DNA of 64,000 nt, taken from positions 664,284 to 728,283 of the forward strand of contig JARFIW010001367.1 of the NCBI GenBank assembly GCA_036346225.1. The letters run 5' to 3'. Below, piece by piece: positions 29,524-41,270 of the stretch. Each line of letters begins with the position of its first letter. Position 1 is the first letter of the stretch. The notes under the pieces were generated by a model. The model ran no database searches. It was not told where the DNA came from and saw only the letters and a program-made list of their open reading frames with translations. This DNA comes from Platerodrilus igneus. Taxonomy: Eukaryota; Arthropoda; Insecta; Coleoptera; Lycidae. Position numbers and translations under genes: made by a program.

Positions 29524-30698
29524 AAAATGAAAATGAAGAACTTAAAAATTTTTCGAATAAATTTTGGTAGGAAATATTTAATAAATAAGTATATGTTAAT
29601 GAAACACATATTTTCTAAATGATATTGGTGCTAAGGAAAGCTATTTTTATTAAGTTCTATAGTTTGAGAGTGACGTAAAAACCTTGATGCTACACCTTGA
29701 GTTGTAAAAGTTAATACATAAGTCTTGATATAAGATCAAATCAAATAATTTGAGAGTCAAATAAATCGTGATGAAAGGTGGTATAATTTGCATATATTTT
29801 AAATTCATACGGGTATAATTAAAAGATTATATGTTAGATCCGACTGCAAGTTCAGTGTAATTGTATAAATTATTTTGGGGTGATGTAATCAAGAAGGATA
29901 TACGGCATACCTGTCTTAACAAGTTTTTGCAACACACCTTATATTAATTAAATACATTATATTAAAAGTCGAATGTCGGCATGATTTGCATATATATTAC
30001 CAGAGATCTATAATGCCAAACACGAGGTTATATTCGACTGCGAATTCTTGTTATTTTATCTTGACATTGAAATCGCGAGAAGTGAACGACTTCTTTTTAC
30101 AAGATTTTACCTGCAAACGTTTAAAAATTTGACCCTCATCATATAACATTTCGTATATTTTCTCAATTTTATTTGCTACTTCATACAAAACGCAGCTTAT
30201 GAGGAGAGCTAAAAAACTCTTTACCACTTGCACGCGTTTGCTTAATATAAAAAAATTCTTCACCGCGGCGTTTTAATTTTTAGCTTAACCTACCCAGAAA
30301 AATCTCCGAAGCGGCCAAGAACCAACACGTGAACTCCATTTTCTACACACACAACATTTTTTGAAAAAATGTATAACACCTTTCCCCATCTTATTTAATA
30401 TTTAACACCGGGAACGCTGCTAAAAAAATTTCTTAAGAAAATATCTCCACCCCAGCGCACGCGCACCACCCCACGACAAAAATCTAACGACCCCGCCGAA
30501 CGCACACCCCAAAGACCTAACGACCCCCCGACGCACCAAATTTACACACAAAGACAATTTTGTTCTCAAAGCGGCGTATACATATCTTGCTGCACGTTTT
30601 GTTTCCCAAAGCGGCTTAGCTATTCATATTGTTCTCGAATTGGCGTATACATATCTTGCTGTGTATCTCTGTTGTCAAAGCGGCTTAGCCCCCCTACT

Positions 30699-31440
30699 GT
30701 CTTATGCATGTTTGTTGTCTCGTTCAAAACCCCACTTGAGTTACAGAAAATCGATATTGACGACATCTTATCTCAACTCCACGTGTATGCCTACGTAGTT
30801 TTCAATCTCTTGCTTGCTTTATATCTATCCCTATCTGTTGTATATAACCGATTGTGCATTACCCTCACTCTTTAAGATGTTTGTTAGTCTTGTTTACACC
30901 AACTGACGGTTGAAAATATTTTCTCTAAAATCCTATCTTAACACACGCTCGACTTTTTCGAATGTAACCTTTTAAAACGCAGGTGTTTCTGTTAATTATC
31001 GATCGTTTTGAACATAACACCTTCTTGGACTTTATGCTTCTTGGTATCTGTATAAAACGAATACATTTGCCTTGGAATTATTGATTTTCTTACACAGCCC
31101 GTTTCCTTATGCTTATATGTGTTGAATTCAAATAACTTATGTTTAATTAAACGTATCCTTGAACTTCTAGTTGCTTTGAAGCTCTTTTCTTTCATGTAAT
31201 TTTAACATTTCAATTATTAATTATAAAAATGTGTTATACAAGTTTATAAAATAAAGACGCAAAAGATAAGAGAAAACCTAACTAATCTTTATGCAATTAT
31301 GCTGGAACAATAAGCGGTTTGATAAGAAAACACATAAATAAATACATGAACGAAAACAGCACTAGAGTTACATTATTTATTTTTGTACAATTATCCAAAA
31401 GCGTTATCTATACAAAACAACAGACGTAAGTTGAAAGTCT
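30699..31440. repeat. AT-rich flank, one arm of a diverged inverted pair
   Basis: About 30,710-31,010 is matched in reverse complement by about 33,215-33,375: both contain ACCCCACTTGAGTTACAG and CGATCGATAAT/ATTATCGATCG-type strings. No protein-coding region is supported; a 67-codon frame at 30,672-30,875 starts inside the P1 arm and is not conserved. Confidence 0.4.
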
Positions 31441-32666
31441 GGCCACGATAACAAATAATAAGGTATCAAAGATCGCAAACAAACAACCATGACACGGAAA
31501 TCCGACAGGATTTCATCAGAAACAGCTTAAAAATACAGGGAATATTAAAGACAAAAACTGGTTGGTTGAAACAATATGTAAAACTGCTTGGAAACCCAAC
31601 CCAGATGTAGTGGGAAAAGGCTATTTAACACCCACCGGTGATAAGACAAGTCAGTCCACACTCGATGCACATCGAAGCCACGACACTTTTAACCAGAAAT
31701 CTACGCGTCAAATAAATAAAGTTTAGAATATATCAAATTTATGTTATAGTGAAAATAGTGTTACATAAAATAAATTGTGTTAAGAATATATGAAAAGTTT
31801 TTGCCGTTTTTCTCAGAAAGCGGCTTCTAATCGGATTCTGGTACAATTCTAATTGGATTCTAATCGGATTCTGGTACAATTCGAATTGACTTCTAATCAA
31901 ATTCTAATTGGCTTCTGGTACAATTTTAATCTGCGTCGAAAAGAATTCTAATCTGCGTCGAAAGCATTTAAGGGAAGAGATTCAAAGCATATGCAGAGAA
32001 ATATAAAATAAAGAAGTCCGAGGGAATTTTTGGAAAACAAGGGATAACTGTACTCAAATATTGGTTCAACTAAGCAGAGCGTTGGTATACGATTGTTGAC
32101 AACAAGAGGGTGTTGATTCACAACACGAAACAATATATCAAGAGATCACAGGTCAGATCTACCCAATTTTAAGATATTTTTTAATTTAAATTTTAATACT
32201 GCATTTATTCAATTTATCCAAAACTTGTAAAGAAGTCAACAAGAAACATTGCATACGTTAAACTTACATAATAAATCATAAAGAGGTCTAGAACGTTCCA
32301 GATTTTTTTGTAAAAAGGTAGTTTTTGGTGACTTTATTTTAAATTAAAAGTATATAAATTTTGGGATAAATAATCCATATGATATTAATTGATTGAAGGG
32401 TGTATTTAAAGAATTTCAAAAATTGTAAATAATATTTCCTTTCATTATATGAATGTTGATTGACTTCGTTTATCAATTCAAACAGGTAATCATAAAGGGG
32501 TGAAAAAAAATGATCATCGTAACGTTGTGCACTCTGTGTAAATTAAAAAGGGCTAGCCGTGGCATAATAATAAAAGTAAAAGGTTAATTTTAGAGAATAC
32601 AGAGCGGTGGCGTTAAGAAGAACGTTTATTACATCCGACTACAACAAGTGAGGCGGTCTACTACAG

Positions 32667-32709
<43 letters not shown>

Positions 32710-32710
32710 G
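31440..32710 (+). repeat. LTR/leader-like dispersed repeat, copy 2
   Basis: Shares an ordered series of blocks with 49,490-50,510: a promoter-like GGCTATTTAACACC region, AAATAAATAAAGTTT, AAACGGCT/AAAGCGGCT, ATTGGTTCAA, AGCAGAGC, GGTGTTGAT with CACAACAC, a GTCAACAA block, and finally (TA)n at about 32,671-32,703. At 49.5 kb the same series precedes a gypsy gag gene, so this is likely the leader of a related element without its coding part. Confidence 0.5.
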
Positions 32711-34849
32711 GATTTAGAGGGTAAATAGGTGTAGACAATAAAATTTTAGCAACCGTGTAGATAGAAATAGGAGCAAATTAATTACGCGCCAATTTAATTA
32801 ATTTATATAGTGAAAACGTACGGGTATTAAGGTATTTTTCTATATTTAAATTGGAAGGTGAAAATTATATAAGGGAAAAAAGTTCTAGAGTACATAAACA
32901 ACTCAAGAATACGCATAAGTAATTATAACAACTCTTAATCAAACGCATGGAAGCAAAAAGAGAGCGTGCTTGCATAAAAAATCGATAATTTCAAACGCAA
33001 ACGTTATTCATTTTAAAAGCCAACGTTCGGTTAGACAAATACTACGAAGCGAAGAAACCGAGAATTGTCATTTTCAACGGTCGATTGTTTCAAGAAACAC
33101 CTGTTGTAATATGTCAGGTTCATACAATATAAAACGAACGTTAGCACAAAATTCCATAGAAATTGTTTTCAACGGTCAATTTGAATAAGCTGCTACAATA
33201 CTCAGTACCTTAAGGAGTGAGTGGAATAAACGATCGATAATATAAAACAGACAGAGAAAAGCTTAAATAAAGCGTTGGATTGAAGTCACGTAAGATATAC
33301 AGGTATTTGTGAAGGACGACTACAATATCGATTTTCTGTAACTCAAGTGGGGTTTTAAAGGAGACAACAAATATGCGTAGAACAGAGATGGATAGCTGAT
33401 AGGTGGAGCGGTGTGACGGCAGGAAATTATAGCATTGGTTGATAGTGAGCCGTTTTCGAGTAAGGTAGGAAACGAAATTCTATGTAAATAGCACGACGGA
33501 CGGGAGAAATTTTTCAGAAATTATAGTCGGTTATGTTCAAAATTTTAAGAAGCCGTTTCGAAAACAAGCTTTTACATGAAACAGGTTCCACTATGGGAGT
33601 TGGAGAATAATATAAATAAACGAACAAAGATATTAAAGCTCTCTTTTCTTTTGACTTAGATCTGAATACGGGTTCAGACCTACAAGATAATAGTAGTAAA
33701 AGCTTTTACCGTAATCAATTATTGTGTGTTCAGTAAAGCTGTATTAAACATCCTGTTTAAAAAGCTGTAGTAGCGTACCGCGTGTTATAAAAGTGATATT
33801 GCACAAATTGGTGCTTGTAAATAAAAGGCGCCGTTACTACAACAAAGCGATTAAACAAAGAGATGATATTTTGGGTAGGCGAAGCCTAAATATGTATGCT
33901 TGAAGTATATTTGAGATGGAATGTTACGTTTGAGACAAAGCTAATAGAGGTGGTAGCAGAGAATTGAATGGTGGGGATCTGTGAAGCCAGGCAGCATAGT
34001 AGTAGATGGACACAACGACGAGGGTTTATGGAAACCATTTGCAGCGGTGACGAAGAATAAAGGCGACTCCAGGTAACGAAAGTTAAATTTCTGTCTTTTT
34101 ATATACAATTGTGTTGATATTTTTGTGTTTTTGTGCTTGACTTATTGGTGGCGTATTTATTACTTTCAAAACTTGTTTAAAAGGGTACATGTACAGGACA
34201 ATTAATTTTGATTATTAAAAAAAGGTTTATTGATGATATATAAAGATTTATTCATGCTATAAATTGTGGTTGTAAGGAGTAAACGGGTCTGTAAATTTAT
34301 TTTCAATAAAATGCAAGGTTAAAAAGCATTTACAAAAACTGGGTTATAATGAGCTCACAATAGACTAGTATGAAGTCACACTAGGGTTGCATGTGGGGCC
34401 CATATACTCATATCATGTAGAATTCTTGTTAAAATAATTTAAAAATCAAGGACTTCAAAGCATTTAATAATTGAGCTGGTAACAATTGTATCAAATCATT
34501 TGTACCCAAGTGTAAATATTTTATCTGTTAACATGTGTAAATAAAAGGTTGTATGGCTGTTGTATTATTTTTGTAATTTCATTGGATGGTATGTGTGCAT
34601 GTGTGTGTGAGAGAGATATGTACTTAGAGATAGGTATTCAAGAAGAGCCCGAATGCTGAGCTAGCCAGGGTGAGCAGAGTAATCCGAAGGCGTCCAAAAT
34701 AAAGGATAAGAAATTTGTTTTAAATCTCTTTTTGAAAATTTTATGTTGGCCCAGGAGGGGGGCACGAAAATTTATAAAAGTTCCATGGCACTTTTATGAT
34801 GGCCCAACGCTGAGGCTCGATACTGGTTCCTGGTTCCCCGATGCCACGG

Positions 34850-34886
<37 letters not shown>

Positions 34887-36207
34887 ATTGTGGATTGGTA
34901 AGCTTAGATAGCTGTAGATAATCCAAACATTTATTTATTTGTAAGTACCCTGTACATAGAAATCGATATACAAGTTAAAACGCTTCTATATAATTAGATA
35001 GGGATAAGATTAGAATATAGATTTAATATTTATACGTTAATTTAAAACTAGAACAACAATTAATTATGAATAAGATCGATGGTAAGGTCACAAATTGTGT
35101 ACAAATATTATTATTATTAAATCTTTTCAGATTGGGTGTAACATAAAAATTAATAATTTAAGCAAGGTACATTTCTTAAATGTAGCATAAGCTAAGCATT
35201 CGTGGAACTTTATAAGGTTTAGTATTCGAAAAAAAGCCACAACGGTTAAGAATTTCAAGGAACAGACGTGCTATAGATAAACAATTCCTATAAAGCTTTT
35301 ATACGTTGTCAATATAGTTCTAGGTTAAATGTGTTAACTGAAAACACGAGGCTAAAAGCAACGATCGCCTACTTGTTGAAAAGAGATCGATAAAATCAGA
35401 CGAGGGACGATATTTAGCATGGAATAGACACAGATGGAAGCTATCGTACGGTTAAGTGGTAATGACTTTCAAACGTCTGTAAGACGAGTATATTTTAAAA
35501 GCCAATAAGCAGGACCAAGATGCAACATGTTTGCAGAAGATATCGATTTTTCAAGACGCACATGAAGGAAGGGAGAAACAACTCTGAACAAAGTGATAAT
35601 AGAAGGACTATAATAAAGATAGAAAACATAGGGTAGACAAAGATACCAAAAATGTAGAAATAACGTAGACAATTTAGGTAGAGTATGAAGGCAGGGCTAG
35701 AGGATGTTATTATGAAAGCAAAATGAAATAGTAGTATGTACGCGCACATGAGGGGCGTGATTGTAGATTTTTGGTGGTAACAGGAGAGTGTGAATTTCAA
35801 AGAAAATTAAAACGGTTGGCAAGTTTAAGGAGTTTTTCGCGGTAAAGCAGTGTTTGCGCTCAAAATTTCCAAGTTTTCGAAGACGGTTGTATTTTTGTGC
35901 ACGTTTATTTCTAGAATTGAATGGTCGTTGAAAAGTTTTGGAAGAATGTTTAGTAAAGATACGTGCGACTTGAGAGGGGTTGTGCTTATATAAACGTTTT
36001 TTGAGGCGGCATTGGCTCTCTTAGTTTTCGATTCTACTAAAGATACTTATCCTAGCTTCAAACTACGCGACTAGTGAAGTTCGAAAGTAATTTTACAAGT
36101 GTTTTAAATGCATAAGTTGGTGCAATTTTTATAAACGAAGTGTTCCGTATAAAATCATTTTTATTAATTGAAGCAAGATGACCTGTGAGTAGAAAATTAT
36201 TTGCAAA
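32711..36207. repeat. AT-rich repeat region, probable LTR-retroelement debris
   Basis: Another (TA)n run at about 34,854-34,882 is preceded by GGCCCAACG and followed by TGTTATTGTGGATT, similar to TGTTGTGGATT at 32,704. A possible primer-binding string TGGTAGCAGAG lies at about 33,951 and TATA boxes near 31,630 and 35,991. These suggest two or more incomplete LTR elements, but the LTRs are too diverged to pair by eye. No gene recognised. Confidence 0.35.
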
Positions 36208-36480
36208 TTGAATGAACGTGCTTGTTGCACATTGCGTGTAAGAAAAGATTATGTACGGATCTGTAGCGGCAGTTCTGAGAGATTTTTGAGTATGGTTACT
36301 TGGATGCCCAGCGAGTTCGAGATTTATTTGCTGTTCTCAAAGGAAGGCAGTAATGTGAAGCGATCCTGGTACGAGCAGTCGATAGGAGAAAGCATCTTTA
36401 CAAGTGGTGATCTGGATGAAAAATACTCTCCAGGTAATGAATTTTTTTTGAAACTGTTGTGCTGGTGCTTATTTATTTAA
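36208..36480 (+). other. Unrecognised ORF with promoter-like upstream region
   Basis: Ninety open codons following a TATA box (TTATATAAACG, about 35,990) and an ATG at 36,178 with a short frame. A GT donor-like site (TCCAGGTAATG, about 36,430) lies inside. Contains SGSSERFLSMVTW and KRSWYEQSIGESI. Low hydrophobicity, no known motif. It lies at the broken end of the P2 capsid gene, so it may be the sequence that truncated P2. Confidence 0.25.
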
Positions 36481-36489
36481 ACTATTAGT

Positions 36490-37088
36490 GAGTTTCCAAA
36501 GAACTTTGTTTAAAACTATTTTTACCTCTTCGTCTGCTTTACTATTAATCATGGCATTTGTGTCAAAACTAGATCGAATTAGAACTAGTTCTTGACGCAA
36601 GTCTTTTTAAAATCGTCACATAATCCTAAAATTATAGGCAAGTTTATAGCAACATTAAAATTTTAATTAGCATCAACTATTTGAGAATCGTCTAGCTCAA
36701 ACCAACCAGCATTTTGAAGATGTTTGCTTTGGTTAGCATTATAAGAAACATACCCCTTCATAATGGATGTCAGTCCCGGATTTCGTACTCGATCTATTAT
36801 AACGCCTCCAATTTCATATCTAATTTCATCAAATAGTAGTAAAACACCATTGTTTGCAAACTTTGCTGTTGGAGAAGGTGTTCCATCAATTTTAACTAAC
36901 TTTCCTTCCACATATAACAAGCTTTTAGACGGTAAAGTGTATACGTCTTGTCGTTGAATAGTAATCCTAATTTCATAATTGTTGTTTAGGGATGTTGCTG
37001 CACAAGGTTGGTGAGTGTGCTTTTCAATATTGACAATAGCATTGTCAAAGTAAGCTTTTTCACGGACGTTCAAAATCTTACTGTTCAT
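36490..37088 (-). pseudogene. P2 major capsid protein, N-terminal third
   Basis: ATG 37,088 (minus). Open for 141 codons with the P1 landmarks (NNYEIRITI, VYTLPSKSLLYVEGKL, LLFDEIRYEIGGVIIDRVRN, NAGWFELDD), then a TAA at about 36,665. Readable homology (LPIILGLCDDF) continues with further breaks to about 36,490, where it ends. The remaining two thirds of the gene are gone. The ATG overlaps the stop of the upstream small ORF (ATGA), suggesting coupled expression originally. Confidence 0.8.
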
Positions 37089-37192
37089 TTTACTAAGTCC
37101 TTTTTAAATTGAATAATGTTTAATCCAAGAGATTGAAGAAATTGACGGTTTTTTCGTGTTAACGGTTTCAGATTAACCAACGAAGTGTGCAT
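37085..37192 (-). CDS. P2 counterpart of the small ORF between penton and capsid
   Basis: 35 codons from an ATG at 37,192, containing KPLTRKNRQFLQSLGLNII, homologous to the end of the P1 49-aa ORF (24,404-24,553). The open frame runs further upstream without ATG. It ends in ATGA overlap with the capsid start. Conservation of position and sequence supports it as a real gene. Confidence 0.55.
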   Translation of the reverse strand: MHTSLVNLKPLTRKNRQFLQSLGLNIIQFKKDLVK

Positions 37193-37209
37193 TTGCTTAA
37201 AGTTTAAAC

Positions 37210-37969
37210 TACTTATACCAGTTTTTGTATGCTGTTTCTATTGTATCTAATACCCATGACTTTTTTAAGTGCAGTCTCATTGTTATGGACTCTCCTCTAA
37301 AATTGATTAAATTCCAATTTTGATCTAGTATTTTAACTACAATTTCATCTATAACTCGTGCGTTTATTGGTAGATAAATTATTGTCGGCGGGCATTCAAC
37401 AATTTTAAAACCTGGAGGGACTTGAGGAAAAAACTCGTGAACAATGTGAGCTGATTTACCATTTAAGTATGATCCATTTACAATATTACAATCTATTAAA
37501 ATTGCATTAATTTTAAAAATGTTGACTGCATAATCTGCTTCATGTCTGACAGTGCTTCAAGTATACAAGACTTAAATCCAAGCAGAGACCCAATCGAATC
37601 TTTCTTGGTAAAATCAATTTGTTTCCGGCATTTTATACTGCATTTTAAGGTATTACTATTAGCTGCTATTTCTACAAAAACGCGCAATTTTTTAACATTG
37701 CTTATACGTTCTCCACTTCTAATGTTCCATCTTTCGTCCCTTAATTCTTTTTGCAGATATTTGCTAATTTCGCTGAGTTCATAAGTACCCTCAGGAATTT
37801 CCACATACTCTCCGTTATTTCCAAAATAAAATTTGTTATTTACTTCAGATTCAATATTTGGAATTGTGTTATACGATTCAAAATCTGTTAGTCCCAATAC
37901 ATATTCAGAATCATCATCCAAATTAATAGGTGGGTTAAAATCTCCAATTAATGTAATGGTATATGACAT
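37210..37969 (-). pseudogene. P2 penton-like minor capsid protein
   Basis: ATG 37,969. LDDDSEYVLGLTDFESYNTI, IPEGTYELSEISKYL and DFTKKDSIGSLLGFKS match P1. After a frameshift near 37,500 the C-terminal part follows (NGKSAHIVHEFFPQVP, then NARVIDEIVVKI, SITMRLHLKK). A better-preserved N-terminus than in P1, where the frame breaks early. Confidence 0.75.
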
Positions 37970-37999
37970 GGTTGGATTTTTTATTTCTACTCTAGCTTC

Positions 38000-38454
38000 T
38001 CTGTAGAAATCTTAAACATAAATGTACGCAAAATATGGTTCCATAGGCTTGCTCTTGTTGATAATTATAGACAATTGTACAATTTCTCCCATTTTTTAAG
38101 TATCTCATTAACTCTAATAGTGGTTTTAAGTTTCCATAGCTATCATAGTACATGGCTTTGTTGCCATGTTTTTTTATAAGCAGTCCAGTGCGTTCCTAAA
38201 TCTTCCTTTCCATACAAATTGATAATACCACATTCAGAGTAACGTACTTTTTTAGGAAGTGCGTTTTTCATAAATACGCCGCGGAAATATGGTACTTTAA
38301 GTTGACTAGCTAATTTTATTAGTTTGATGTTAGTTAATGCACGGTTTGGCAGACTTATGGAACATCTTTTTGAAACTTTGCAGGGGCTAAAAAAACCCAA
38401 GCCCTTTTTGTATGGTTTAATATACATTCCTTTTCCAAAAGTAATGCCTTCCAT
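38000..38454 (-). pseudogene. P2 adenain-like protease fused by frameshift to the PLA2-protein tail
   Basis: The open frame starts in the PLA2-protein C-terminus (FGKGMYIKPYKKGLG) and, because of a frameshift near 38,370, runs into the protease (RALTNIKL, YFRGVFMKNALP, ECGIINLYG, GTHWTAY with the catalytic His). A second frameshift near 38,155 precedes YYDSYGNLKPL and a Cys-containing FCVHL at about 38,030, where P1 has CGHF. In P1 the two genes are separate and overlapping, so the fusion is a product of decay. Confidence 0.8.
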
Positions 38455-39082
38455 TGCTTTATAGTGTCTTTTGTTTTCTGATAGTTGTTCTTTGGCAGTA
38501 TTGGCATCTGATACAGCTTTTGCAATTCCAGATGCACCACCAGCAAGGGCACCAAGTGCATTTAATCTTGCAAATATAGGAATTAATGGTAGAAATTCTC
38601 ATAGTTTTGGTATTGGTATTAGACGAGCAGATTTGATGAGCTTTCTAGGTTTTAATTTGTTGGTAGCTCTCAAAGCAATATTAATTGCATTAGTAGAATT
38701 GCCACCTTTAACATTTTTTAGAGCTGTTCGAACATTCTTGATGATACCGTTTAGACTTAAAGAACCGCCACTTTTAAGTCGTTTTATTCTATTAGTGTTT
38801 GATTTCTTCTTTTTCTTTATTGACGTACTACAACCCAAGACCAGCTTAACTTTAGCCTTCATAGCTGTGGCCACTCCTAGTGCTGCTGCTTTTTCTCCTA
38901 TTGACGCGTCACTTGAATGTAATCTTTCTGTAGCTATTGTAGCTAATTAAGTATCAACGTTGTGACGTTTAGGTAGATCCTTTTCTTTAGAGTACGCAAT
39001 GTGGTGTTGTTTACAAGCTTCGTCTGACTTATTAATTCCTGGATCAACCTTTGGCTAACCGCTTGGCTAGTTTTGTTCCTGG
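38455..39082 (-). pseudogene. P2 PLA2-domain protein, broken
   Basis: From the right: PGTKLAKRL (about 39,075), NKSDEACKQHHIAYS, then the region AMKAKVKLVLGCS, a lysine-rich cluster, and SARLIPIPKL, in at least three frames. Where the catalytic pair should be His-Asp, this copy reads His-His, so it is inactive even apart from frameshifts. The 5' end (a PFEAHIPG segment) is displaced to about 39,613-39,645 by an inserted repeat. Confidence 0.75.
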
Positions 39083-39612
39083 CCAGGACACGTACAGGAA
39101 TGCGAACTTCTCGGTTTCTGATTTCCGGCTGCCGGCGGTCGGAAGCTGGGAAGGACAGCAGTCCCAAGGACAACATCACAGACAGAAACACACATACGCA
39201 CCCTCACGCGCGCACAGACCCAAACACACACACACGCACATATACACATACACACCAGGGACTGTACGTGGTCCCCCTGGTTTCCGGCTGCCGACGGCCA
39301 GGACACGTACAGGAATGCGAACTTCTCGGTTTCTGATTTCCGGCTGCCGACGGTCGGAAGCTGGGAAGGAAAGCATCCCAAGAACGTTACCACAGACAGA
39401 AACACACACACACACGCACCCACACGCGCGCACAGACAAACACACACACACACGAGTATTTCCAAACGCAAATAATATAAAACTAACTAATATAACTTAA
39501 GGTAGCAAATAATTCTGTTAGATTTCTTAGGAGTAACAGGTTTGCTGTAATTTTTAGGTAGCAGACTAATTGTAACGTTAGAATAAATAAAAAAAAAATT
39601 AAAAAAAAAAAT
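39083..39612 (+). mobile_element. Poly(A)-ended insertion with CA-rich tandem duplication inside the P2 PLA2 gene
   Basis: A roughly 210-bp unit (starting GGCCAGGACACGTACAGGAA, about 39,080) occurs twice, the second at about 39,295, each followed by ACAGACAGAAACACAC and a (CA)n tract. The insert ends with two A runs (about 39,586-39,611), after which the displaced start of the PLA2 gene resumes. This is how a SINE or other retroposed copy looks. Exact target duplications are not visible. Long ORFs of Cys/Val/His here come from the CA repeats. Confidence 0.55.
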
Positions 39613-39884
39613 ATCTGCAGCCCGGAATATGAGCTTCAAATGGTACATTGTTACGTATTGTGTTTAACAAACCTTTTCAAGTAGATTTTTTTATTTTAGA
39701 TTTTTTGGTTATAGATTTATGAGTAAGCATCTATTTGTCTAATGTTACTGTAAGTTGTGTTACTTGAGACTACTTAAACAAAAATAAGTTTCAGTGGTTG
39801 GGTTACACAATTTAAAAACATAACAAGAAATTGTTGAATTTATATATATACGATGTTTTCAAAACTTCTCAGTTAAACGCAAGC

Positions 39885-40572
39885 ATGTGTATTGTAAAGC
39901 AATCCACATCTTTAACTATCAGTAACAACGACGCTGGTATTCAAAAACCAAGCAAACGACATGGCATTCTTTTACCTGTGTCCGTACGGGGTTTGATTGT
40001 TGGACCATCGAATTGCAGCAAAACTATTGTTATGATTGGTTTAAGAGCACCCTAACGGCTTAAAATTTGAAAACATTTACATATATACAAAATCGCTTTA
40101 TCAGCCAAAGTATCAATATCTGGAAAGATTGTTGCAGCCGATAAAAGATATAAACTTTTACACATTTACAAACTCTGTTGATATTGTGTCGCCGACAGAA
40201 GCCAAACCTAATTCTATATATATTTTTGATGATGTAACTTGTGATAAGCAAGATGTTATATGTGAATATTTTAGCATGGCTAGTCATAACTTTATGGATA
40301 GTTTTTATCTTTGTCAGACATATAATCCTATACCTAAACATTTATTAGGCGATAATGCCAATTTATTAATTTTGTATAAACAAGACGATTTAAATTTAAA
40401 GCATATCTATGAAGGTCATATTAATACTGACATGAAATTTGACAAATTTCGAGATATCTGTGCAATTTGTTGGAAAGACAAATCTGGCTTTCTAGTTGTT
40501 GATAAAGACAGTGACTTAAGTAGTGAAAGGTATCGTAAAGGGTTTGATCATTATATATATATATATATGTAG
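39885..40572 (+). pseudogene. P2 genome-packaging ATPase
   Basis: ATG 39,885. Walker A reads GPSNCSKT, with serine where P1 has glycine before Lys-Thr. After a frameshift near 40,050 the Walker B block SIYIFDDVTCDKQ and the C-terminal block (NANLLILYKQDDLNLKHIY, CWKDKSGFLVV, RYRKGFDHYIY) follow in one frame to TAG 40,570-40,572. The cysteine at the position of the P1 stop is intact here. Role as in P1. Confidence 0.85.
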
Positions 40573-41054
40573 GAATAACCCTTAATATTAAATTAGTTAA
40601 ACTTTTAAGATACACCCATGTGTAATAAGAATACAGGATAAGGTTGAGCAAACACCAGTGCTATAATATTTACCTGACCTTAAGAACACAATTGGAAGGG
40701 AGGCTCATAGCAGGGGATCCTTCATTCGAAGTTGAGCTAAAACGAGATTAAGACGTGTGTTCTAGGGAAAGACGACCCTAGAACATATCTTAAAGACGAA
40801 TGCTAGATTGAGCCGCCATCTATTTACGTGTTTATTAGCTACCTGTATTTATTAATCAAGTGTTTTCAATTCCTCATGTTATGGTTAATTTCGGTGTAGT
40901 AAAATTACATAGTTCTAAACATTAATTGTGGTTATAAGTTCACGGAAACTGTATTATACCTGTTTATTTTATTAAATGGTTTATATGATTACGCGAGTGA
41001 ATTATCTCAAGAAAGTATAAAAGTAATAAACCTCTAGACAACGTAAAAACAGTC

Positions 41055-41109
<55 letters not shown>

Positions 41110-41270
41110 TATCAAATGCTGTCAAATAAATTAGTATTAAACAATATACTTTAGGATAACGAGCCTTATTTACGAGCACTTTAATTGGCACTCAATTAAC
41201 ATAATTTGATCTGTTTTGAAGTGAGCTATTAACAAATTCACCTTTGGTATTGAACTTTTTTTACATAATC
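40573..41270. repeat. Insertion-like AT-rich spacer after the P2 ATPase
   Basis: P1 has only about 40 bp at this place; P2 has about 700 bp with no ORF and a (TA)n run at about 41,057-41,105. It is probably an unrelated small insertion, but no inverted or direct terminal repeats could be seen. Confidence 0.4.

Larger units (their letters stand above)
3939..30698. mobile_element. P1: Polinton/adintovirus-like element with long inverted arms, carrying nested insertions
   Basis: Both ends start AGTAGGGGGGCTAAGCC and read inward as inverted repeats. The interior holds a Polinton gene set: integrase, FtsK/HerA-type ATPase, PLA2 protein, adenain-like protease, penton-like and major capsid proteins. 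Total is 26,760 bp, or about 16.7 kb after removing N1 (8.7 kb) and the 1.35-kb unit, which is a usual Polinton length. No PolB of its own is visible. The flanking hexamers (AAGGGT at 3933-3938; GTCTTA at 30699-30704) do not match, so the two ends may not derive from one insertion event. Confidence 0.8.
27040..30698. repeat. P1 right terminal inverted repeat arm, rearranged
   Basis: Reverse complement of 3939-6870 but longer. It holds the 1.35-kb unit at 28,171-29,523, and the segment matching 4380-4760 of the left arm occurs twice (about 27,770-28,165 and 29,750-30,290). The outer part (29,524-30,698) therefore looks like the end of another copy joined on, which fits the missing target duplication. 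Confidence 0.75.

Noticed and set aside
39067..39500. Long ORFs rich in Cys/Val or Thr/His on both strands
   Set aside because: Products of (CA)n tracts and a tandem duplication within an inserted repeat.
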